From Candidatus Bathyarchaeota archaeon (lineage in GTDB: Archaea > Thermoproteota > Bathyarchaeia > TCS64), in contig DAOVCM010000064.1 of the NCBI GenBank assembly GCA_030670015.1, forward strand, positions 1-5,914: a stretch of 5,914 nucleotides of DNA. Reading direction: 5' to 3'. The notes under the pieces are model-generated. The model searched no databases. It was not told the DNA's origin and saw nothing but the letters and a program-made list of their open reading frames with translations. How positions within the stretch are numbered: position 1 is the stretch's first letter; each line of letters starts with the position of its first letter. Positions 1 through 4,179 of the stretch are shown piece after piece. Position numbers and translations under genes: made by a program.

Positions 1-390
1 TACATCGCCACCGCCTCTCCTTCCTATCTTCCAGACTTGGAGAGGAAGATCCGGAAGGCCGCGGAGATAACGAGGGCCGGGAAAGGGTTCGCCTACATCC
101 ATATCCAGCAGCCGTGCGCGACGGGCTGGTACTTTCCACCTGAGAAGACGGTGGAGGTTGGCAGGCTCGCCGTGCAGACCGGCGCATGGCCCCTTCTGGA
201 GGTTGAGGATGGCGTCCTCAAGGTGAACGTCAAGCCCAGGGAGCTGAAGCCTGTCGGCGAATATCTGAAGCTCCAGCGCAGGTTCCGCCACCTCTCCGAG
301 GAGCAGTTAGAGACGTTCCAGCAGGAGGTCTCAAAGGACTGGAACAGCTGGCTCGAATTGGAGAAGAGGGGGAGGCTCCCCTGGTACTGA
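1..390 (+). CDS. porB: Pyruvate:ferredoxin oxidoreductase (pyruvate synthase) beta subunit, C-terminal part; 5' end outside window
   Basis: The frame is open from base 1 to a TGA at 388-390 and gives 129 residues, so this is the C-terminal 40-45% of a protein usually near 300 residues. The visible part matches the PorB tail: an ATAS-type stretch at residues 3-6, a PCATGW motif at 38-43 (PCPTGW in most relatives), a FPPEKT segment at 45-50, and a KP...YLKLQ.RFRHL ending at about residue 98. PorB carries the thiamine diphosphate site and a 4Fe-4S cluster in the cytoplasmic four-subunit enzyme that oxidises pyruvate to acetyl-CoA and CO2 with ferredoxin, or runs in reverse. Those cofactor sites lie upstream and are not seen here. 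As the beta chain normally comes last in porGDAB-type operons, the other subunits probably lie to the left (inference). A TTG at 37 exists, but it is internal. A paralogue acting on another 2-oxoacid is possible; the residues seen favour pyruvate. Confidence 0.93.
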   Translation, partial: YIATASPSYLPDLERKIRKAAEITRAGKGFAYIHIQQPCATGWYFPPEKTVEVGRLAVQTGAWPLLEVEDGVLKVNVKPRELKPVGEYLKLQRRFRHLSEEQLETFQQEVSKDWNSWLELEKRGRLPWY

Positions 391-401
391 CGCTTCAACC
401 C

Positions 402-406
402 TTTTT
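402..406 (+). terminator. T-run terminator after porB
   Basis: Five T residues begin 12 bases after the porB stop codon, in the context CAACCCTTTTTCC. There is no hairpin, as is usual for archaeal intrinsic termination on short T-tracts. Very similar CCC-plus-T or GGG-plus-T tracts follow the DUF917 gene and the dehydrogenase gene. Confidence 0.5.
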
Positions 407-410
407 CCGC

Positions 411-440
411 TGATATTATAACAGGATAGGGCACACTATA
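411..440 (+). promoter_or_regulatory. TATA-like boxes for the DUF917 gene
   Basis: Two AT-rich elements lie between porB and the next gene: TGATATTATA at 411-420 and CACTATA at 434-440. An archaeal TATA box sits about 26 nt upstream of the transcript start, so these predict starts near 443 and 463. Either gives a very short leader or a leaderless message for the ATG at 470, which has no close Shine-Dalgarno sequence. Placement is by eye. Confidence 0.4.
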
Positions 441-469
441 CCCCTCGGTTGATATCGTTGTCTCGTTTG

Positions 470-1528
470 ATGACCAGAGAGGACGTAGAGGCTCTTGCTG
501 TCGGCGGCGCTATCTTAGGGGGTGGCGGCGGAGGTTGGTGTGAAGATGGTCTGCGTGCAGGTCTTTTAGCCCTCGACATCGGGGAGGTAAGGCTCCTAGA
601 TCCAGCAAAGGCTTCTGAAGATATGCTTGTCGCCGTCAGTGCAGCACTTGGAGCGCCAACCCAGAAGGGAACCACGCGCCCTCGTCACTTCATAAGGTCC
701 GCGGAGCTGCTCTGGGAGGTCGGTGTCGAGTTCGAAGGTCTCATCGCGGCTGAGAACGGAGGGCACAACAGTTTCGGCGGCTGGATTCAGGCTGCAGCGT
801 TGGGGTTGCCCGTTGTTGACGCCCCTGCCGATGGGAGGGCTCACCCGACGGCGATGATGGGGGGCATGGGATTGCAGAGGGTGGAGGGTTACCGCTCGGT
901 TAAGGCGGTTGTCTGCGAGGAGGTTGAGGCCGTGGCGTGGGGCTCTCTCCAGCGTACAAGCAACGTGGCGAGGATGATCGCTAATGACGTGAAGGCGCTG
1001 GTCGCGATGACACGCGACCCTGTCACAGTGAAGTACGCAGTCGAGCACGGCGCTCCAGGGGCAATTTCCAAAGCAATCGACCTTGGAAGGGCTGTTATCA
1101 AAGCCGCTTCAAAGGGTGCAGATAAGGCTGTTAAGGCAGCTCTGGAAAACCTAGGTGGGCAGCTCGTCTGTAAGGGAAGAATAGTAGAGAAGAGCCTCGA
1201 GGCGAAGGGGGGCTTCGACGTCGGTATAATCAATGTGGAGAGTGGTGGCGGGACCTATGAGATTACCTTTGTGAATGAGTACATGACATTGGAGTTGGAC
1301 GGGAGGAGGCTCGGTACATTCCCAGACCTCATCTCCACGTTCGATGATGAAGGGACCCCGATAACATCGGCTGCCATCGAAGAGGGAGGAATCGTCTATA
1401 TAACCAACACGAGTAGGGACCTCATCCCTATCGGCGACGGTAACAGGTATTCCGAAGTCTACGAACCTATAGAGAACGCATTGGGAAGACCTATGATCAG
1501 TCATCTGAAGGGTTTCCTCGTGGCTTGA
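470..1528 (+). CDS. DUF917 family protein (S-methyl-thiohydantoin desulfurase-like)
   Basis: A 352-residue protein recognised as DUF917, now named for S-methyl-thiohydantoin desulfurase, a family with known links to hydantoin breakdown and ergothioneine degradation. The N-terminal domain opens with the MTREDVEALA helix and a glycine-rich loop of six glycines at residues 17-22. ENGGHNSFGG follows at 95-104, then LGLPVVDAPADGRAHPT at 111-127, equivalent to the family's LGLPVVDADGMGRAFPE. A helical lysine/alanine-rich stretch spans about 198-226. The C-terminal domain shows FVNEYM (267-272), TFPDLISTFDDEGTPI (283-298) and a beta-rich end. Length is normal. I chose ATG 470 because family members start at this LTxEDV helix; TTG at 449 and 458 are in frame alternatives, and a GGTTGAT at 448-454 could serve TTG 458. 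No hydantoinase gene adjoins it here, so the substrate is unknown. Family assignment is confident; the reaction is inference. Confidence 0.85.
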   Translation: MTREDVEALAVGGAILGGGGGGWCEDGLRAGLLALDIGEVRLLDPAKASEDMLVAVSAALGAPTQKGTTRPRHFIRSAELLWEVGVEFEGLIAAENGGHNSFGGWIQAAALGLPVVDAPADGRAHPTAMMGGMGLQRVEGYRSVKAVVCEEVEAVAWGSLQRTSNVARMIANDVKALVAMTRDPVTVKYAVEHGAPGAISKAIDLGRAVIKAASKGADKAVKAALENLGGQLVCKGRIVEKSLEAKGGFDVGIINVESGGGTYEITFVNEYMTLELDGRRLGTFPDLISTFDDEGTPITSAAIEEGGIVYITNTSRDLIPIGDGNRYSEVYEPIENALGRPMISHLKGFLVA

Positions 1529-1532
1529 ACCC

Positions 1533-1538
1533 TTTTTT
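1533..1538 (+). terminator. T-run terminator after the DUF917 gene
   Basis: Six T residues start five bases after the TGA stop, preceded by CTTGAACCC. The context closely resembles the tract following porB (CTTCAACCC plus five T), which supports a shared terminator style. Confidence 0.5.
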
Positions 1539-1689
1539 CATTATGTTGACCTGTATATTACAAACATAGGTGTCAATGCGAGAAGGTCTTAGTAGGCATG
1601 GAAATTCAATGGGGGTGGACCGTTGACTATAGCCGCCTACTGGTCTTTTTCTTGATATTCCCTCTCTTAATTGAGTGTACGCATGACTA

Positions 1690-1921
1690 GGGTTGAATAG
1701 AGGGGATAGGGGTAATCTCAACCTTATCTTTTGCGTGCGCAGGTTACAGATTCCAGCCTCTGATCTTCTTAACCTTACAACTATCTCTCTACTCGTCAAG
1801 CCTTCTGCAACAAGTGATTGGATCTGCTCGATCCCTTGTCGATAATTGCGTTTCCAAGCTTCTACCTCAATAATATCTCGAAAGGGTAAAAAATAAGTCC
1901 TATTCCTGTCTCAAAGCCCAT
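1690..1921 (-). pseudogene. Probable broken helix-turn-helix gene (remnant)
   Basis: Read on the minus strand, bases 1910 down to about 1690 are free of stops and encode a strikingly HTH-like stretch. It contains IEQIQSLVAEGLTSREIV, then VRLRRSEAGICNLR and RLRLPL; the pattern EGLTSREI-x-RL-x-RSEAGI resembles resolvase-type or sigma-like HTH domains. No good start codon lies in this frame before the TTG at 1799, which is inside the HTH. An ATG at 1921-1919 opens the neighbouring frame, and a run of six A on the plus strand (1888-1893, six T as read) sits between them. One extra T there would join ATG to the HTH frame. After about residue 70 the reading becomes R/L/P-rich and runs without a stop into the end of the DUF917 gene, so the natural C-terminus also seems lost. 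I infer a decayed DNA-binding gene. A frameshift error in the sequence, or chance, cannot be excluded. Confidence 0.35.
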
Positions 1922-1923
1922 TT

Positions 1924-1966
1924 TAATTATTAATAGATATGTAACATGTGATAAATGATATTTAGT
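1924..1966 (+). promoter_or_regulatory. AT-rich promoter-like region before the small ORF at 2003
   Basis: Runs such as TTAATTATTAATAG (from 1923) and GATAAATGATATTTAG (from about 1949) offer several possible TATA boxes on either strand. The element around 1955-1962 would place a plus-strand transcript start near 1985, about 18 nt before the ATG at 2003. The same DNA lies just upstream of the ATG of the broken HTH gene on the minus strand. Confidence 0.25.
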
Positions 1967-2002
1967 ATCAGTAGTAGTACCAACGTTAGACAAAATTGAG
2001 AT

Positions 2003-2248
2003 ATGCGTGTGTTTATTAGTACGCCTGCTTTTGTAACAACGCGCGTTAGTAGGTTGGATGTAGAAAAAGGGAAGAAGAGTTTTACGGATCGCGTTATTGA
2101 AAAGTCTGTTGAGTTGTTTGGCTTCACGCCTGACGAGAAGTCGGATGAGAACCTGAAGTGGATGCGTGAGAATGGGTATCTGATAAAACAAGTTAAAAGA
2201 CGCGGGCGTAGCACCCGCGGAAGACGTTTAAAATCAGAGCGTTTCTGA
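2003..2248 (+). CDS. Small basic hypothetical protein (81 residues)
   Basis: I do not recognise a family. The frame runs from ATG 2003 to TGA and encodes a beta-like start (MRVFISTPAFVTTRV), a central helical part with DRVIEKSVELFGF at about residues 29-41, and a very basic tail from about residue 64 (KRRGRSTRGRRLKSERF). The third codon positions are richer in T and A than in the flanking metabolic genes, and the start has only a weak GAGAT upstream. A G+C hairpin (CGCGGG with CCCGCG, 2201-2219) lies within the Arg-rich tail and could bias the translation there. It may be a real small nucleic-acid-binding protein, a recently acquired gene, or chance. The two overlapping minus-strand frames are less protein-like. 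Confidence 0.4.
   Translation: MRVFISTPAFVTTRVSRLDVEKGKKSFTDRVIEKSVELFGFTPDEKSDENLKWMRENGYLIKQVKRRGRSTRGRRLKSERF
2201..2219 (+). repeat. Short inverted repeat inside the small ORF
   Basis: CGCGGG at 2201-2206 and CCCGCG at 2214-2219 form a 6-bp all-GC stem with a 7-base loop. It stands out because the surrounding DNA is AT-rich. It could be an RNA hairpin, a protein-binding palindrome, or a side effect of Arg codons. Confidence 0.4.
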
Positions 2249-2396
2249 GGTGAGAGGTCAAACCCACACGGGGCTTTTCAAGAGAGATAGAAGCCAAAAT
2301 AGGCGGGAAAAACATATCAAAACAGTAAAATAATCCCGAAAACAAGAGATCCACACCACGAGCGTGTAGAAACGGTAAAAAGCTAAGAATCATTTT

Positions 2397-2401
2397 AGGA
2401 G
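2397..2401 (+). promoter_or_regulatory. Shine-Dalgarno site that decides the start of the winged-helix gene
   Basis: AGGAG lies 4 nt before GTG 2406 and 7 nt before TTG 2409. Later in-frame TTG and GTG codons (2415, 2418, 2424) are too far away for this site, so one of the first two is the likely start. Confidence 0.55.
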
Positions 2402-2405
2402 TTGG

Positions 2406-2639
2406 GTGTTGGATTTGGTGTATTTGACCAAGGTTGAGAGGGATGTTTATGAGCTCATACGCCGGGCGGGGGAAATCATGGCCAAGGATGTTCCCCTCAA
2501 GAAAGCCGGGGTCATCCCCAGCTTGGTGAGGAAGGAATTGGTGGAGGTTTTTAAAAAACCAGCCTCGTCCATGAGTCGGAAAAAGCACAAGTTCCTGAGG
2601 ATTAAGGTTGAGGGAGATGAATACGTGGAGAAGCCGTGA
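2406..2639 (+). CDS. Small winged-helix-like DNA-binding protein (77 residues)
   Basis: The protein has the layout of a compact archaeal winged helix. A first helix LTKVERDVYELIRRAG lies at residues 7-22, and a short helix MAKDVPLKK at 25-33. A likely recognition helix GVIPSLVRKELVEVFKK lies at 35-51, and a basic wing SRKKHKFLRIKVEG at 57-70. The phrase GxIPSLVRKxLVEV followed by RKKHKF is, from memory, a recurring pattern in small archaeal wHTH proteins. It is probably a transcriptional regulator or accessory DNA-binding protein; no ligand domain is present. The start is GTG 2406 or TTG 2409, both served by AGGAG at 2397-2401. It converges on the minus-strand gene ending at 2698, and its left neighbour is the gene-poor stretch, so no target can be named. 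Confidence 0.7.
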   Translation: MLDLVYLTKVERDVYELIRRAGEIMAKDVPLKKAGVIPSLVRKELVEVFKKPASSMSRKKHKFLRIKVEGDEYVEKP

Positions 2640-2652
2640 CCTCAGACATCCT

Positions 2653-2668
2653 CAAAATTAAAATTTTG
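2653..2668. terminator. AT-rich inverted repeat between convergent genes
   Basis: CAAAAT (2653-2658) and ATTTTG (2663-2668) flank a TAAA loop in the 58-base gap between two genes that point at each other. The T and A tracts could terminate either strand. The stem is weak, so the T-tract is probably what matters. Confidence 0.35.
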
Positions 2669-2697
2669 ATCAGAAGCCTCGCTTTCTAAAGATGTAA

Positions 2698-3057
2698 CTA
2701 CGGTGCTTTTTCGGTCATTGTGAATTTGGGTTCTTTCTGGATGCCCAGTGATAACGGTGTGGCCCTATCCTTGGGATAGAGTTCTAGGATATATTTCCTC
2801 AGTTTGAGGTCTCTATCAGTTAAAGGCGCTGCATCTTTCTGATAAAGGACTGCCCTCATTTTGGCTAGGCGGGCTGACAGTGTATCCGCCTTTACTCTGA
2901 GCTCCTCTCTCTCAAATTGGCTTAAAACGATGTCTCTGTCATCCGTCGGTACGTAAAGTGGTTTTATGTCGAAGACCTCGCCTATCTCCCTCTTCACCTC
3001 GTCCATGTCGACACGCCTCCACCATTTGAACCTGACATAAAAATAAGGTTTAGTCAT
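2698..3057 (-). CDS. Uncharacterised protein, 119 residues
   Basis: I do not recognise this family. It starts with an aromatic, basic segment (MTKPYFYVRFKWWRR), followed by a helix with DEVKREIGEVFDIKP at about residues 19-33. A charged helical core with LSQFEREELRVKADTLSARL follows at about 45-64, and a further helix DRDLKLRKYILELYP at about 80-94. It has no signal peptide, membrane span or cysteine, so it should be cytoplasmic. The start at 3057 is preferred to the upstream ATG at 3102: the TATAAAA on this strand (3099-3093) predicts transcription from about 3070, which excludes 3102. There is only a GTAGG right at the ATG, so the message may be nearly leaderless. It is divergent from the dehydrogenase gene and convergent with the winged-helix gene. 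Codon use looks normal for coding DNA, which supports a real gene. Confidence 0.68.
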   Translation of the reverse strand: MTKPYFYVRFKWWRRVDMDEVKREIGEVFDIKPLYVPTDDRDIVLSQFEREELRVKADTLSARLAKMRAVLYQKDAAPLTDRDLKLRKYILELYPKDRATPLSLGIQKEPKFTMTEKAP

Positions 3058-3090
3058 CCTACGAGCCCGAGTAATGTGTGAGTATTTTTC

Positions 3091-3104
3091 TGTTTTATAC
3101 ATTA
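3091..3104. promoter_or_regulatory. Shared TATA region of a divergent promoter
   Basis: The sequence TGTTTTATACATTA reads TTTATA on the plus strand and TATAAAACA on the minus strand. In the plus direction it predicts a start near 3123 and a leader of about 44 nt to ATG 3167. In the minus direction it predicts a start near 3070 and a leader of about 13 nt to ATG 3057. One TATA element lying between two divergent genes could make their expression competitive. Confidence 0.5.
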
Positions 3105-3154
3105 TTCAACCAAGGCAGAGAAAGCCTTTAACTGAGGGGAGTTGCCGAATTGAC

Positions 3155-3160
3155 GAGGTT
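3155..3160 (+). promoter_or_regulatory. Shine-Dalgarno site that decides the dehydrogenase start
   Basis: GAGGTT ends 6 nt before ATG 3167. It selects this ATG over the in-frame codons farther upstream, which would add about 31 residues unlike the family and would overlap the divergent promoter. Confidence 0.65.
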
Positions 3161-3166
3161 GATTTA

Positions 3167-4114
3167 ATGGGTGTTCACATTGCGGTGGTGGGCAACGGCA
3201 GGATCGGTCGCCCAACTGCCTATACGCTTTTCAACGAGAGACTGGCCGACGAGTTCTCCCTTGTCGACATTAAACCCGGACAGGCTTGGGCCTTCGGCGA
3301 GGAGCTAAGGCATGTTGCAGCCAGCCTCAAGTACGACGTTAGAATTAACACCTACGAGGAGGACGAGGCTGTCTCAGAAGCGGATCTGGTCGTCGTATGC
3401 CCAGGTAAGCCCCGAATACCCGGTGTAAAGATGGACCGCAGGGACCTGGTGGCAGGGAATGCAAAGATCATTAACTACATCGCTGAGGTAATGCCGCCTC
3501 GAAACCCTGATGCCAAGTGGGTCATCGTAACCAACCCTGTGGACGCGATGGCCACCCTGTTTAAGAAGGTCTCAGGGGCGGACTTCGTAATCAGCACTGG
3601 CGACCACCCTGACACACTACGTTTAAGGACGAAGCTGGCCATGGACCTCAAAGTTCCAGTGTCGAAGGTGGAGGGATTCGTCGGAGGCGAACACGGGTCG
3701 GCTGCCTATCCCCTCTGGTCAACTGTCAAGATCGACTGTGAGCCACTCGACAAGTATCTAGAGGAATCTGGAAAAGAACTGGACAGGGACACTATCACAG
3801 GATATGTTAGAGGGGTCTCCAAGAGGGTTGTGGATATCATCGGCGGGACGGAGGTGGGCCCAGCCGCTGGATTCCGCGACATTATCAGGTCCATTCTCCA
3901 AGACAGACAGGAGATCTACAGCATCGCCGACTCCATCAGGCTACCTGGCTTACAGGAGGCGGTGAACGTGAACATACCCACACACGTCGGCAGGCAAATA
4001 GGCCCTAACCTATGGGACCAGCTGACAATTGAGGAACAGGGGAACATAATAGAGGCAGCTAAGGCGATACACGCCAACTATCAGATAGGACTTGAAGCCG
4101 TCGGGAAGGCCTGA
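3167..4114 (+). CDS. LDH/MDH-family NAD-dependent 2-hydroxyacid dehydrogenase, probably malate dehydrogenase
   Basis: A full-length 315-residue member of the lactate/malate dehydrogenase family, acting in the cytoplasm. The Rossmann loop GNGRIG is at residues 9-14, and Asp34 at the end of the second strand favours NAD over NADP. The substrate loop reads PRIPGVKMDRRDL at 82-94. Arg83 falls where malate enzymes have Arg and lactate enzymes usually have Gln, so malate/oxaloacetate is favoured. TNPVDAM (122-128) has the conserved Asn, D149-T-L-R152 supplies the catalytic Asp and substrate Arg, and GGEHG (173-177) holds catalytic His176. Two residues (VK, 87-88) are inserted relative to the usual PGMxRxDL loop, and the segment after GEHG (SAAYPLWST) is unusual, so this is a divergent branch. 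The start at 3167 has a good Shine-Dalgarno site and leads straight into the first beta strand. A T-run follows the stop. Substrate is inferred; a different 2-oxoacid is possible. Confidence 0.88.
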   Translation: MGVHIAVVGNGRIGRPTAYTLFNERLADEFSLVDIKPGQAWAFGEELRHVAASLKYDVRINTYEEDEAVSEADLVVVCPGKPRIPGVKMDRRDLVAGNAKIINYIAEVMPPRNPDAKWVIVTNPVDAMATLFKKVSGADFVISTGDHPDTLRLRTKLAMDLKVPVSKVEGFVGGEHGSAAYPLWSTVKIDCEPLDKYLEESGKELDRDTITGYVRGVSKRVVDIIGGTEVGPAAGFRDIIRSILQDRQEIYSIADSIRLPGLQEAVNVNIPTHVGRQIGPNLWDQLTIEEQGNIIEAAKAIHANYQIGLEAVGKA

Positions 4115-4126
4115 CAAATACTAGGG

Positions 4127-4131
4127 TTTTT
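4127..4131 (+). terminator. T-run terminator after the dehydrogenase gene
   Basis: Five T residues follow CTAGGG, 12 bases after the stop codon, without a hairpin. This suggests the dehydrogenase transcript ends before the amidohydrolase gene. Confidence 0.45.
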
Positions 4132-4140
4132 CCAAAATGC

Positions 4141-4146
4141 TATAAG
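4141..4146 (+). promoter_or_regulatory. Possible TATA box for the amidohydrolase gene
   Basis: TATAAG lies 12 bases after the T-run. Standard spacing predicts a start near 4170, which would cut into the Shine-Dalgarno site at 4167-4171, so the position is only marginally consistent. Confidence 0.3.
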
Positions 4147-4166
4147 ACCTGTAGGGAAGTTGGATC

Positions 4167-4171
4167 GGAGG
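4167..4171 (+). promoter_or_regulatory. Shine-Dalgarno site that decides a GTG start
   Basis: GGAGG lies 8 nt before GTG 4180. This strong site fixes the GTG as the start of the amidohydrolase, which then begins directly with the family's YDIIIENGHVIDGSG strand. Confidence 0.75.
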
Positions 4172-4179
4172 AATTTCCT

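Larger units (their letters stand above)
1529..2002. other. 474-base AT-richer stretch without an intact gene
   Basis: Apart from the minus-strand HTH remnant, no convincing coding region is seen. Two imperfect stem options exist on the plus strand. AGTAGGC (1591-1597) pairs with GCCTACT (1635-1641), followed by a T-run at 1646-1650. GGTTGA (1691-1696) pairs with TCAACC (1718-1723) around a purine-rich loop. Bases 1921-1965 are very AT-rich and contain several TATA-like words. I tested for tRNA T-arms and found none that fit. Confidence 0.5.

Noticed and set aside
93..434. Minus-strand open frame of 113 residues opposite porB.
   Set aside because: Shadow of the strongly supported porB frame, Ser/Arg-rich with no recognisable motif.
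596..1504. Three long minus-strand open frames opposite the DUF917 gene.
   Set aside because: Compositionally odd antisense shadows of a full-length recognised gene on the plus strand.
1720..1765. tRNA-like T-arm words (GGTTACAGATTCC on plus; GGTTGAGATTACC on minus).
   Set aside because: Neither fits the TTCRANT loop and no cloverleaf or acceptor stem can be drawn around them.
1862..2214. Minus-strand open frames of 94-109 residues opposite the small ORF at 2003.
   Set aside because: Rich in Leu/Ile/Tyr from AT-rich DNA with no motif; only the short ATG-led piece at 1919-1921 is kept as a possible start of the broken HTH gene.
2193..2588. Minus-strand open frame of 131 residues opposite the winged-helix gene.
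   Set aside because: The plus-strand protein has a coherent winged-helix layout and a Shine-Dalgarno site; the antisense frame has neither.
3074..3166. N-terminal extension of the dehydrogenase from ATG 3074.
   Set aside because: The added 31 residues do not match the family, overlap the divergent promoter, and lack the Shine-Dalgarno site present before ATG 3167.
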